64,000 nucleotides of DNA from Pseudomonas fluorescens (GTDB lineage: Bacteria > Pseudomonadota > Gammaproteobacteria > Pseudomonadales > Pseudomonadaceae). Location: assembly GCF_000802965.1 (NCBI RefSeq), contig NZ_JSAK01000017.1, forward strand, positions 37,108-101,107, given 5' to 3'. The position numbers were made by a program, and so were the translations under genes. Positions 36,968 to 45,573 of this stretch are shown piece by piece (the first letter of the stretch is position 1; every line of letters begins with the position of its first letter). Below the pieces are notes generated by a model. The model was not told the DNA's origin and did not search any database. It saw only the letters and a list, made by a program, of their open reading frames with translations.

Positions 36968-37296
36968 CGTTCACTCCTGATCAGGTGGAAACCCGGTACT
37001 TTTGCCGGATTTTCTGGACAGTCACGGTGGCGGCAGACGGGCTGCCGACACTTCAACTCTAGTCAAGGCTGTCGAAACCGCGATGAAACCCGACCGTCGG
37101 GCATTCACGAGACCTGTAGGAGCTGCCGCAGGCTGCGATCTTTTGATCTTGCTTTTTTTAAGATCAAAAGATCCCAGCCTCGTTTCACTCGACAGCTCCT
37201 ACAGGTCCTAAAGGTGTTTCGTAAACCCGGCTCGCTCCCGCAGGGTCTGGGGATTATCATGGCCGGCATGATTAACCCGACTTCAAGAGACCGCGC
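36968..37296. other. Divergent intergenic region of fdn and the C-S lyase gene
   Basis: The 329 bases hold a REP pair (37113-37207) and, nearer fdnG, the dyad CTTCAACTCTAGTCAAGG (37051-37068) that also contains a TTGACT on the minus strand. This could be part of the fdn promoter, though no clear -10 is visible. No gene is seen. Confidence 0.5.
37113..37207. repeat. REP pair, family 1
   Basis: CCTGTAGGAGCTGCCGCAGG and its inverse arm (CGACAGCTCCTACAGG) face each other around a T-rich centre with GATCTTTTGATC-type dyads. Present between the divergent fdnG and patB genes; related to 10974, 27841 and 60642. Confidence 0.9.
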
Positions 37297-38451
37297 ATGA
37301 CTTTCGATTTTGATCAGGTGTTCGATCGCCACAACACCGGCAGCACCAAATGGAGCCGCTACCCGGCCGATGTGTTGCCGATGTGGGTCGCCGACATGGA
37401 TTTCGCCGCGCCACCGATGATCATCCAGGCGCTGCAAAAACGCCTGGAACACCCTATGGTCGGCTACAGCGTGGCCCCGGACGATCTGCGCGAGGCCATC
37501 GTCGCCGACCTGTGGAACAAGTACGCCTGGCGTGTCGAACCGCAAGAGTTGATCTTCCTGCCGGGGGTCGAGTCAGGTTTCAACATGGCCCTCAAAGCGC
37601 TGGTGCAGCCGCAACAGAATGTCGTGGTCCAGGTGCCGAACTACCCGCCGTTGCGCCATGCGGCGGGTCACTGGGGGCTGAACAAGGTTGAACTGAGTTT
37701 TGACGCTCAAGCGGACGGCACTTACGCCACTCCACTGGCGACCTTGAGCCAGTCGCTGCAAGGTGGCGGTGCCCTGCTATTGAGCAACCCGCACAACCCG
37801 TTGGGCAAAACGTTCCCGCGCGAAGAGCTGCAAGCCATCGCCGACATCTGCGTGGAGCACGACGCCTGGATCATCTCCGACGAAATCCACGCCGAATTGT
37901 GCTTTGACGGTCGCCAGCACATTCCGATGGCAACTTTGAGTCCGCAAGTCGCCCAGCGCACCATCACACTGATGTCAGCCAGCAAGGCCTACAACATCGC
38001 CGGGCTGAAAACCTCGTTCATGATCATTCAAGACCGCCACCTGCGCGAGCGGGTCAACCACGCCCGTTGCGGCATGGTCGACAGTGTCAACCCGCTGGGC
38101 CTGGAAGCCACCCGCGTTGCCTACAGCGAAGCGGCGCCGTGGCTGAACGAGCTCAAGGTCTACCTGCAAGGCAACCGTGATTACCTGGTCGATGCCGTGC
38201 GCAACCGCTTGCCGGGTATCACCATGAACGTGCCGCAAAGCACCTACCTGGCGTGGCTCGATTGCTCGGCGTTGGGGCTGGACAACCCGCAGCAGTTCTT
38301 CCTGGAACAAGCCAAAGTCGGTTTGAGCGCGGGCCTGGATTTCGGCGATGAGTGCCGCCAATTCGTACGCCTGAACTTCGGCTGCCCGCGTTCGTTGCTG
38401 GAAGAAGGGATTGCGCGGATGGAGCGCAGTTTGCGTCACCTCAAAGCCTGA
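37297..38451 (+). CDS. PatB/MalY-type PLP C-S lyase (cystathionine beta-lyase-like)
   Basis: A 384-residue class-I/II aminotransferase-fold enzyme. It opens with FDQVFDRHNTGSTKWSRYP and PMWVADMDF, the PatB/MalY signature. The PLP Lys is in SASKAYNIAGLK, with ISDEIHAEL (Asp) and NPHNPLG. Members split cystathionine or cysteine conjugates into pyruvate, ammonia and a thiol. Some, like MalY, also act as regulators, but no maltose genes are near. The start ATG is preceded by AGAGAC. It stands alone between REP pairs, so it is likely monocistronic. Confidence 0.92.
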   Translation: MTFDFDQVFDRHNTGSTKWSRYPADVLPMWVADMDFAAPPMIIQALQKRLEHPMVGYSVAPDDLREAIVADLWNKYAWRVEPQELIFLPGVESGFNMALKALVQPQQNVVVQVPNYPPLRHAAGHWGLNKVELSFDAQADGTYATPLATLSQSLQGGGALLLSNPHNPLGKTFPREELQAIADICVEHDAWIISDEIHAELCFDGRQHIPMATLSPQVAQRTITLMSASKAYNIAGLKTSFMIIQDRHLRERVNHARCGMVDSVNPLGLEATRVAYSEAAPWLNELKVYLQGNRDYLVDAVRNRLPGITMNVPQSTYLAWLDCSALGLDNPQQFFLEQAKVGLSAGLDFGDECRQFVRLNFGCPRSLLEEGIARMERSLRHLKA

Positions 38452-38460
38452 CACCGCTCC

Positions 38461-38556
38461 CCCTGTAGGAGCTGGCTTGCCAGCGATGGCGATCATTGGG
38501 TCGAAATTGATTTTGCCTGAGCGGGCGCTATCGCTGGCAAGCCAGCTCCTACAGGG
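38461..38556. repeat. REP pair, family 2
   Basis: CCCTGTAGGAGCTGGCTTGC at the left end and its inverse GCAAGCCAGCTCCTACAGGG at the right end face each other. It lies 10 bases after the C-S lyase stop and so may serve as its transcription terminator region. Same family as 12531 and 56482. Confidence 0.92.
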
Positions 38557-38619
38557 ATTGTGTGAACTCCAGCCAAACCCCCACAGTCAACCCCGAACAC
38601 GCCCCCTGTTCGGAGACTG

Positions 38620-39477
38620 ATGATGAACTACCCCAAGCCCCCCTTCCCAAAACAACACCAACCCGTCCCCGGCTCCCAGCGCAAAATGGACCCTTACCCG
38701 GACTGCGGCGAGCAAAGCTATAAAGGCTCGGGCCGTCTGGAGGGCAAGATCGCCCTGATCACCGGTGGTGACAGCGGCATCGGCCGCGCCGTGGCGATCG
38801 CCTTTGCCCGTGAAGGAGCGGACGTGGCCATTGCTTATCTTGATGAGCAGGAAGATGCGCAGGAAACTGCGCGCTGGGTCGAACAGGCCGGTCGTCAATG
38901 CCTGTTGCTGCCCGGCGACCTGGCGCACAAGGTGCATTGCCAGGCACTGGTGGAAAAAACCGTCGAACGCTTTGGCCGCATCGATGTGCTGGTGAATAAC
39001 GCCGCGTTCCAGATGACCCACGAAACCCTCGAAGACATTCCGGACGAAGAATGGGTGATGACCTTCGACGTCAACATCACCGCCATCTTCAGGATTTGTC
39101 AGGCCGCGTTGAAACACATGAGACCCGGCAGTTCGATCATCAACACCAGCTCAGTCAACTCGGACATGCCCAACCCCACCCTGCTCGCTTACGCCACGAC
39201 CAAAGGCGCTATCGCCAACTTCAGCGCCGGTCTGGCGCAAATGCTCGGGCCGAAAAATATCCGGGTCAACAGCGTGGCCCCCGGGCCGATCTGGACACCG
39301 CTGATCGTATCGACGATGCCTGAAGAAACCGTGCAGAACTTCGGCGCCAACACCCCGCTTGGTCGCCCGGGCCAGCCCGTGGAAGTGGCGCCGATTTATG
39401 TGCTGCTGGCTTCGGACGAAGGCAGCTATATCACCGGCCAGCGCTTTGGTGTGACCGGTGGTAAACCGATTCTTTGA
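38620..39477 (+). CDS. SDR-family oxidoreductase with extended N-terminus (YghA type)
   Basis: The 285-residue protein has a 40-residue Pro-rich N-terminal extension before the dehydrogenase core (YPKPPFPKQHQPVPGSQRKMD, then GRLEGKIALITGGDSGIGRAV), as in E. coli YghA. The core has TGGDSGIGRA for the dinucleotide, VNNAAFQ, Ser in INTSSVNSD, YATTK for catalysis, and ITGQRFGVTGG at the end. The substrate is unknown; the family has wide aldehyde/ketone or sugar-type activity. CGGAGA lies before the double ATG at 38620/38623. It is alone between REP-type repeats. Confidence 0.9.
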   Translation: MMNYPKPPFPKQHQPVPGSQRKMDPYPDCGEQSYKGSGRLEGKIALITGGDSGIGRAVAIAFAREGADVAIAYLDEQEDAQETARWVEQAGRQCLLLPGDLAHKVHCQALVEKTVERFGRIDVLVNNAAFQMTHETLEDIPDEEWVMTFDVNITAIFRICQAALKHMRPGSSIINTSSVNSDMPNPTLLAYATTKGAIANFSAGLAQMLGPKNIRVNSVAPGPIWTPLIVSTMPEETVQNFGANTPLGRPGQPVEVAPIYVLLASDEGSYITGQRFGVTGGKPIL

Positions 39478-39581
39478 GGTGACGCCGATAAATTGAACCC
39501 GTGGACATTTCCGCCGCTCAACACTTTATCGGGCCTCAACGGTTTAATGCTGTTCACTGATCTTGAGACAAGCGCTCCCCA

Positions 39582-39682
39582 GTGGCGAGGGAGCTTGCTC
39601 CCGCTGTGCCGCGAAGCGCCCCCTCTTCCCCCAAAAGAAGGGGCCTGCTACGCAGTCCAGCGGGGGCAAGCTCCCTCGCCAC
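39582..39682. repeat. REP pair, family 3 (GTGGCGAGGGAGCTTGCTCC)
   Basis: GTGGCGAGGGAGCTTGCTCC at the left and GGGGGCAAGCTCCCTCGCCAC in inverse at the right form an outward-facing pair around a GCG-rich centre. Same family as 42422 and 63835. It lies between the SDR gene and the Yip1-like gene. Confidence 0.9.
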
Positions 39683-39750
39683 AGATACAGGGTTGCCTTC
39701 AATTGAACAGCACTCTTCCACGACAGGCCTTTGTATATCTGGAGGTCGCC

Positions 39751-40362
39751 ATGTCCGCACCTATCGTCAAGCTGTTTACCCAACCGAACTTCGCGTGGAC
39801 GGATATCCGCAAGGAAGAGGAAGCGCATCCGCGCCACTATCTTGCTCATTTGCTACTGCTCGCCTTGATCCCGCCGGTGTGCCTGTTTTTCGGGACCACC
39901 TACGTAGGCTGGAGTCTGGCGGAAAACGAAACGGTCAAGCTCAGTGCCGCCAGTGCGCTGCAACTCTGCGTGTTGCTGTACGTCAGTATCCTGGCTGGCG
40001 TCGCGTTGATGGGGCTGTTCATTCGGTGGATGTCGCGCACCTTTGATTCCCGCCCGACCGTCAATCAATGCATCGGTTTTGCCGCCTATACCGTCACCCC
40101 GTTTTTCCTCGCCGGCATCGCTGGCCTGTATCCGAGTCGTTGGCTGGCCATCCTGGTGTTAGGCGCAGCGTCGGCGTATTCGACCTTCCTGCTGTTCGTC
40201 GGTTTGCCGACGTTCATGCACGAGCGCAAGGAACAAGGCCTGCTCAACGCCACTTGCGTCTGGGGCGTCGGGCTGCTGGTGTTGGTTACGATTCTGGTGG
40301 AAATGATCCTGGTGTGGTTCAACGTGTTGACGCCCGAGTATCTGCGCGCCACGGTCGGTTGA
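39751..40362 (+). CDS. Yip1-family membrane protein
   Basis: The 203-residue protein has about five hydrophobic segments. PNFAWTDIRKEEEAHPRHYLAHLL precedes the first, then a strongly hydrophobic IPPVCLFFG segment and later ones to LVEMILVWFNVL. The layout matches YIP1/DUF1282-type membrane proteins. The function in bacteria is unknown. GGAGGT lies before the ATG. The antiporter gene begins inside its stop (TGATG, one-base overlap), so both are probably translated together and act on ion balance. Confidence 0.78.
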   Translation: MSAPIVKLFTQPNFAWTDIRKEEEAHPRHYLAHLLLLALIPPVCLFFGTTYVGWSLAENETVKLSAASALQLCVLLYVSILAGVALMGLFIRWMSRTFDSRPTVNQCIGFAAYTVTPFFLAGIAGLYPSRWLAILVLGAASAYSTFLLFVGLPTFMHERKEQGLLNATCVWGVGLLVLVTILVEMILVWFNVLTPEYLRATVG

Positions 40363-41738
40363 TGCCCGCCGCGATGAGCTTCATCGCCTGGGTCGCCGTG
40401 CTGGGCGCCGTGCTGCTGACGCTGGCCCTCACCTCGTCATACCTGCGCTGGATGCCGGTGACCACCTCGGCCGTGTGCCTGGTCCTGGGTGTGGCCATCG
40501 GGCCGGCGGGGCTCGGCTGGCTCAGGCTGGATATAAAGGACGCGTCGTTCTGGATGGAGCACCTGACGGAAGTTGCGGTGCTCTTTTCTTTGTTCGTCTG
40601 CGGCCTCAAGTTGCGCCTACCGCTCAAGGATCGCAAATGGCGCGTGGCGTATGGGCTGGCGGGGCCGGTCATGCTCCTGAGCATCACCGGCGTCTGCCTG
40701 TTGCTGCATTTTGCATTTGACCTTGCGTGGGGGCCGTCGCTGCTGATCGGCGCGATATTGGCGCCCACCGACCCGGTATTGGCCTCGCTCGTCCAGGTCA
40801 ACGATGCCAAGGACGACGACCCGGTGCGCTTCGGGCTCTCTGGCGAAGCCGGTCTGAACGATGGGATCGCTTTTCCGTTTGTGATCCTCGGTCTACTGTT
40901 CTTGCAACAGGGCGATTCCTCTTCAACAACCTGGCTTGATGACTGGGCACTCAAACGCCTGCTGTGGGCCGTGCCCGCGGGTTTATTGATCGGCTATTGC
41001 ATGGGCCGTGGCATTGGGCGTTTGACCTTGTCGATGCGCATCCGGAACGCCGACAGCACGCTCTCCCCCAATGATTACCTGACCTTCGCGCTTATCGCTC
41101 TGGCCTATGTCGCCGCCGAATCCGTTCACGGCTATGGGTTTCTGTCGGTATTCGCCGCAGGCCTTGGTTTGCGTGGCGCCGAGGTCAAGTCCACGGGTGA
41201 TTCACAGCCACCGGCCGAGCATTTGGTTCAGGCGGTGGTCGGCCACCAGAACGTCGAGCCCGATGCTGCCGTGCATGGCGATGTGGAGCATCTGCAAGAC
41301 ACACAAGTCGCGGCCGGGATCATGATCGGCGACATGCTGTCCTTTGGCAGCCTGGTGGAACGGGCAATGGAAGTCTTTTTGGTGACGTTGCTCGGCGTCG
41401 TGCTGATGGCCCACTGGGACTGGCGCGCCCTGGCCATCGGTGGCGTGTTGTTTTGCCTGATTCGCCCCTTAAGCGTCGCGTTCATACCGTGGGGCAACTT
41501 GTTGGACGGTCGACAGCGGTTATTGATCGGCTGGTTCGGCATTCGCGGGATTGGCAGCTTCTATTACCTGTTCTATGTCCTGAACCATGGATTGAATCCG
41601 TCAGTCGCAACGCTTTGTACCGACCTGACGTTGTCCGTGGTCGCGCTGAGCATTTTGATCCACGGCATCAGCACGCAACCGGTCCTCGCGCGCTATGAGC
41701 AAACCAAGAAGCCCATCGTTGAACCGCGAACTGCATGA
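40362..41738 (+). CDS. CPA1-type Na+(K+)/H+ antiporter
   Basis: A 458-residue membrane protein with about 12 hydrophobic segments. Family marks are GLGWLRLDIKDASFW, FSLFVCGLKLRL, and the ion-binding APTDPVLASLVQVND plus GEAGLNDGIAFPFV (ND and D residues), as in NhaP/KefB-like exchangers. A hydrophilic loop (GLRGAEVKSTGDSQPPAEHLVQAVVG) divides it near residue 280. It exports Na+ or K+ against protons; which ion is not visible. It begins at ATG 40362, overlapping the stop of the Yip1 gene. An internal Met five residues in is possible. Confidence 0.9.
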   Translation: MPAAMSFIAWVAVLGAVLLTLALTSSYLRWMPVTTSAVCLVLGVAIGPAGLGWLRLDIKDASFWMEHLTEVAVLFSLFVCGLKLRLPLKDRKWRVAYGLAGPVMLLSITGVCLLLHFAFDLAWGPSLLIGAILAPTDPVLASLVQVNDAKDDDPVRFGLSGEAGLNDGIAFPFVILGLLFLQQGDSSSTTWLDDWALKRLLWAVPAGLLIGYCMGRGIGRLTLSMRIRNADSTLSPNDYLTFALIALAYVAAESVHGYGFLSVFAAGLGLRGAEVKSTGDSQPPAEHLVQAVVGHQNVEPDAAVHGDVEHLQDTQVAAGIMIGDMLSFGSLVERAMEVFLVTLLGVVLMAHWDWRALAIGGVLFCLIRPLSVAFIPWGNLLDGRQRLLIGWFGIRGIGSFYYLFYVLNHGLNPSVATLCTDLTLSVVALSILIHGISTQPVLARYEQTKKPIVEPRTA

Positions 41739-41923
41739 GGCGATTTCCCAACTCATGCAGCCTGCATGACCTCTATTCGCCAGCACGCAATTTATCTCAT
41801 TGATTTGGCGAGGTTTATCCAGCCGTCGAAAGCGGCACGACAAATGCTCCAGTCCCATGAGCGACTTTCGGCATCGAGACCGTTCGCGCCCTACCCATCC
41901 GTGATGACTTGAGAGACCTCACC

Positions 41924-42400
41924 ATGAACGCTATAGACTTGTTAAAAGCCGACCATGAACGCGTAAAAGGCATCTTGAGCCAATTGAGCGAGTCCACCGA
42001 GCGTGGCGTTAAAAAACGCACGGAACTGCTCGCCAAGCTGGAAATGGAAATCTCCATCCACACCCGACTGGAAGAAGAAGTCTTGTATCCGGCGTACAAA
42101 AAAGCCGGCGGCAAAGAGCAGGACGTCATGTACTACGAAGCCAAGGAAGAACACCGCACCGTTGATTCTCTGGTACTGCCGGATTTGAAAGTCACTGACC
42201 CGTCGACACCGGAGTTCGCCGGTCGCGTCAAAGTGGTCAAGGAGTTGCTGGAACACCACATTGAAGAGGAAGAAACGGAGATGTTTCCTCAGGCTAAAAA
42301 GCTGCTCGGCAAAGCAGAACTGGAAGAGTTGGGGGCGCAGATGGAAGCGCTGAAGGCTCAACTGAAGAAAGAGATGGGTGCGCCTAATATGGCGGCTTGA
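41924..42400 (+). CDS. Hemerythrin HHE-domain protein
   Basis: The 158-residue protein is a helical bundle with iron-ligand candidates in order: LLKADHERV (His11), EISIHTRLEEEVLYP (His48 and Glu52), KEEHRTVD, and LLEHHIEEEETEMFP. It carries the pattern of oxygen-, NO- or iron-handling HHE proteins of the DUF/hemerythrin group. It has no export signal, so it is cytoplasmic. Acidic and Lys-rich C-terminal helix (ELGAQMEALKAQLKKEM) may dimerise. It stands alone, with REP-type repeat after it. Confidence 0.9.
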   Translation: MNAIDLLKADHERVKGILSQLSESTERGVKKRTELLAKLEMEISIHTRLEEEVLYPAYKKAGGKEQDVMYYEAKEEHRTVDSLVLPDLKVTDPSTPEFAGRVKVVKELLEHHIEEEETEMFPQAKKLLGKAELEELGAQMEALKAQLKKEMGAPNMAA

Positions 42401-42421
42401 TCACGTATACGCACGAAACCT

Positions 42422-42525
42422 TGTGGCGAGGGAGCTTGCTCCCGCTGGACTGCGCAGCAGGCCCCTTCTTCTGGGTGAAAAGGGGGTCGCTTCGCAACCC
42501 AGCGGGAGCAAGCTCCCTCGCCACA
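42422..42525. repeat. REP pair, family 3
   Basis: TGTGGCGAGGGAGCTTGCTC and its inverse GAGCAAGCTCCCTCGCCACA face each other across a CCCTTCTTCTGGG-type centre. It lies between the convergent ends of the hemerythrin and hybrid kinase genes. Confidence 0.92.
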
Positions 42526-42536
42526 GATAGAGGTGA

Positions 42537-44459
42537 CTACTTCATCGCAGATGCAATGATTTCGACCAGATTGAGCTGGGTAAAAGGTTTCGACAACCTG
42601 GGCAGCCTCGCCGCAAAACCTTCCAGCCGTTCGGCATATCCCGTGGCAAGAACGATCGGCATATCTGACTTCAATGTTCGGATAGCATCAGCCAGTTGCG
42701 CCCCGCTCATTTGCGGCATCGCCATGTCGGTGATCACCAGGTCGATTGTTTGATCACGCTCGAATAACTCCAGCGCCTGAGCGCCAGACGTCGCGGCGAT
42801 CACCCGATGACCAAGATCCTCAAGCAACAGACAAGTACTGGTCAGCACCAGGCTGTCGTCATCCACCACCAGCACACACAGCCGAGGCACTTCCGGCGTG
42901 GCCGGCTCATCGATAGCTGACGCCTGTTGTGCAGCGCTGGCAGCAACGGGCAACCATAGCTCTGCGGTAGTACCTTGGTCTTTCTTGCTCTTGAGGACGA
43001 ACCGGCCGCCCAGTTGTTCAATAAAACCGTGGACCATCGACAATCCCAGCCCGGTGCCTTTACCCAGCCCTTTTGTGGTGAAAAACGGGTCCATCGCCGA
43101 GGCCAGCGTCGCCTCATCCATACCTTCCCCGGTATCGGTGACGGTCAGGCATACATATCGACCGGCCGCCATATGCGGCTTGACTTCATCACGGACTTCT
43201 TCGGTGCGGGTACTGATGACGATTTTTCCGCCATGAGGCATCGCATCACGGGCGTTGGTCGCCAGGTTCAACACAGCGAGTTCAAGCTGATTGACGTCGG
43301 CCATCACCGGTTCAAGTTGCGGTGGAAAACGGGTTTCCAGAACGACTGAAGGACCCAGCGAACTGCGCAACAACCCGGAGATTCCTTGCACCAGAGCCGG
43401 TATCTCAACGGGTTCGGATTTGAGTTCCTGGCGCCTGGCAAAGGCCAGCATGCGCTGGGTCAGCGACACACCCCGCAGTGCTCCCTGAGTGGCGTTGTCG
43501 ATCAGTCGGGTAATTTTCGGGTCGTCCGCAATTCGTTTGCGGACAATTTCGAGATTGCCAAGGATGACGGTCAGCAGGTTATTGAAGTCGTGGGCAATCC
43601 CCCCGCTGAGCTGGCCGATAGCCTGCATTTTCTGCGCCTGGAACAGCGCTTCACGGGTTTTCTCAAGGGCTTGCTGCGCTTGTGTCACCTCGGTGATATC
43701 GCGGGTGATCTTGGCAAACCCGAGCAAAGTGCCGGTCTCGCCCCAGATCGGATCAACCACAACATGGGCGAAGAATCGGGTGCCGTCCTTGCGCACACGC
43801 CAGCCTTTGTTTTCAAACCTGCCCTCACGAACTGCGATATCCAGGGTTCGTTTCGGTTCACCCGCCGCGCGATCTTCGGGGGTGTAAAACATCGAAAAAT
43901 GCTGGCCGATGACTTCTTCGGGTGCGTATCCCTTGATGCGCTGAGCGCCCAGGTTCCAGTTGGTCAGGCGTCCATCCGGAGCAAGCATGTAGATGGCGTA
44001 GTCGGTGACGCTTTGCACCAGCAGGCGGAATTGTTGCTCGCTTTGCTTGAGCACTTCCTCGGCCATTTTTCGGTCGGTCAGATCCCGTGTGATCTTGGCA
44101 AACCCCAGCAAGGTGCCCGACGGGTCATAAATCGGATCGATCACCACGTGGGACCAGAAATGCGTGCCGTCCTTGCGCACGCGCCAGCCTTCCCCTTCAA
44201 AACGTCCTTCGCGAATTGCCGTGTCCAGCGCCATTTGGGGCTTGCCGATACGGCGATCTTCATGGGTGTAGAAGCGTGAAAAGTGCTGACCAAGAATCTC
44301 GGCCTCTTCATAGCCTTTGAAACGCCGCGCGCCAGCGTTCCAACTGATGATGACGCCGTCGGGATCAATCATGTAAATCGCGTAGTCAATCACCGCATCG
44401 ATCAACAAGCGAAAACGCTTGTCCTCGAAGGCGGCGGTTTTGGTTTGATCTTCGCTCAT
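42537..44459 (-). CDS. PAS-PAS hybrid histidine kinase with receiver domain
   Basis: A 640-residue soluble kinase. Two PAS domains (about 15-135 and 140-260) are near copies of each other, sharing LGQHFS-FYT-EDR, REGRFE and GWRVRKDGT-F-HVV-DPI. The HisKA phosphoacceptor is SGGIAHDFNNLLTVILGN (His), the ATPase has NLATNARDAM and GLGKGTGLGLSM, and the receiver has DDDS with Asp in ITDMAMPQMSG. This is the layout of blue-light or redox PAS kinases, but the LOV Cys (NCRFLQ) is not seen. ATG 44459 is preceded by AGAGGG. No partner regulator lies nearby. Confidence 0.93.
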   Translation of the reverse strand: MSEDQTKTAAFEDKRFRLLIDAVIDYAIYMIDPDGVIISWNAGARRFKGYEEAEILGQHFSRFYTHEDRRIGKPQMALDTAIREGRFEGEGWRVRKDGTHFWSHVVIDPIYDPSGTLLGFAKITRDLTDRKMAEEVLKQSEQQFRLLVQSVTDYAIYMLAPDGRLTNWNLGAQRIKGYAPEEVIGQHFSMFYTPEDRAAGEPKRTLDIAVREGRFENKGWRVRKDGTRFFAHVVVDPIWGETGTLLGFAKITRDITEVTQAQQALEKTREALFQAQKMQAIGQLSGGIAHDFNNLLTVILGNLEIVRKRIADDPKITRLIDNATQGALRGVSLTQRMLAFARRQELKSEPVEIPALVQGISGLLRSSLGPSVVLETRFPPQLEPVMADVNQLELAVLNLATNARDAMPHGGKIVISTRTEEVRDEVKPHMAAGRYVCLTVTDTGEGMDEATLASAMDPFFTTKGLGKGTGLGLSMVHGFIEQLGGRFVLKSKKDQGTTAELWLPVAASAAQQASAIDEPATPEVPRLCVLVVDDDSLVLTSTCLLLEDLGHRVIAATSGAQALELFERDQTIDLVITDMAMPQMSGAQLADAIRTLKSDMPIVLATGYAERLEGFAARLPRLSKPFTQLNLVEIIASAMK

Positions 44460-44539
44460 TGATCCCTCTGCACTGTTGTATCCGAGCAGTATGCGACAAA
44501 CCACCAAATTGGAAAGCCGTAATAACAGCGGGTCCGAGG

Positions 44540-45442
44540 TTATCGGTAAACGTACTTCACGATATAGGCGTACAGGTCGTTATAGACGAAATCAGGCACC
44601 TGTTTGGCGAATGTTCCAGCCTTCAGCAGCGACAGGTGACATTCCTTCACCATCTCGTCGCGCTCCTGATGGGTGTAGACATGGTTGTTGATGATGGTGG
44701 CGTAGGCGCTGTAGCTATATTTGGTGGATGTCGAGGTAATAGTCAGATCACCTTTGGAGTCTTGGCTGTACGTGCTATGCGCCCGCAACGTACGCTCTTT
44801 CAGTGCACCGAGTCCGCGTTCATACAAGTAAATCTGTGACCCGCTTTCGGTTTTGGCAAGGTTTTCGAACGCGAGAATGATGGCCTGGGCATTACTCATG
44901 CTCGTTACCAGGGCCGAATAGCTGACAAACCGTTCCAGCTCCTTGTTTTCCAGGCTCTTGAGCGCCCGTTTGATACTCGATACGTGAGCGAAGGGCTGGT
45001 TGCAGGCCACGATATGCGCTTCTATTTGATAACCGGGTGCGAAAGTTGCGATGCCGGCAAAATCGATGCTGTCGAAGGCGCATTCCATGATGATGTTGTA
45101 TTGGCGTTTGAGCACCTCAGTGAAGATTTTCGTGCCAAGTTCACGGACAAAGGCCTCGGTATGCTCGTAGGCGTGAAGCACGCCAAGCTTGATCATCTCA
45201 GCGTACTGCGGGTGTTTTTCCCGGTACTCGGGCAAGTACAACCGAACATAATTGGCGTAACGCCCAGACGGTATCAGGCTCTTTTCCAGTAGATAGGTTT
45301 TACCGGAACCCTGCAGGCCGGCGGTGACCAGCAGCTTGGGTGGGGTTGCGGCAGTTTTCTCGGCGAACAGTGTGGCAGTGATTTCATCGAACGCCTTGGT
45401 CACGTCCTCGGGGGTGTAGGTGTATTTCTCTGCATCTGACAT
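44540..45442 (-). CDS. Zeta-toxin-like kinase without visible antitoxin
   Basis: The 300-residue protein has a P-loop (GLQGSGKT, residues 42-49), then RLYLPEYREKHPQY and MECAFDSIDF, the order found in zeta/PezT toxins. Those phosphorylate UDP-N-acetylglucosamine and poison wall synthesis. The catalytic Asp of the D-x-S-F-R-x-x-H-P motif is not at its usual place; an acidic Glu lies next to Tyr-Arg. The C-terminal 80 residues are unlike the toxins. No small antitoxin gene precedes or follows it, and GC content is lower than its neighbours. It could be a chromosomal kinase of another role. An inverted repeat spans its start (45438-45547). Confidence 0.75.
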   Translation of the reverse strand: MSDAEKYTYTPEDVTKAFDEITATLFAEKTAATPPKLLVTAGLQGSGKTYLLEKSLIPSGRYANYVRLYLPEYREKHPQYAEMIKLGVLHAYEHTEAFVRELGTKIFTEVLKRQYNIIMECAFDSIDFAGIATFAPGYQIEAHIVACNQPFAHVSSIKRALKSLENKELERFVSYSALVTSMSNAQAIILAFENLAKTESGSQIYLYERGLGALKERTLRAHSTYSQDSKGDLTITSTSTKYSYSAYATIINNHVYTHQERDEMVKECHLSLLKAGTFAKQVPDFVYNDLYAYIVKYVYR

Positions 45443-45547
45443 ACCTTGATTTCCTTATCAAAGAGTTAGGTAAAAGTGATAACCAGCTCATTGAATAAAG
45501 TGTGCTTTCGGCAATTGTTCAAATGGCTGTTTGCATCAAGGTATGTC
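45438..45547 (-). promoter_or_regulatory. 13-bp inverted repeat copying the zeta-like start region
   Basis: GACATACCTTGAT (45438-45450), which contains the complement of the start codon and AAGG, is repeated in inverse at 45535-45547 (ATCAAGGTATGTC), 84 bases apart. In a transcript reading through from the helicase gene, the two would pair and hide the ribosome binding site and ATG. Between them lies a possible promoter. Confidence 0.55.
45494..45522 (-). promoter_or_regulatory. Possible promoter of the zeta-like gene
   Basis: On the minus strand TTGAAC (45517-45522) and TTTATT (45494-45499) are 17 bases apart; each matches four of six consensus bases. It lies inside the loop of the inverted repeat, so a transcript from it would lack the pairing arm. 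Confidence 0.35.
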
Positions 45548-45573
45548 GATGTTTTCTAAGGTAAAAAATCCTA

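Noticed and set aside
35618..37300. 560-codon open frame on the plus strand opposite fdnG
   Set aside because: It is antisense to a clear FdnG and produces a His/Gln/Arg-rich sequence without any domain; GC-rich codon bias keeps the opposite frame open.
39582..42525. CRISPR array suggested by repeated GAGCTTGCTCCC sequences
   Set aside because: The repeats are two inverted REP pairs almost 3 kb apart, with no regular spacers and no cas genes.
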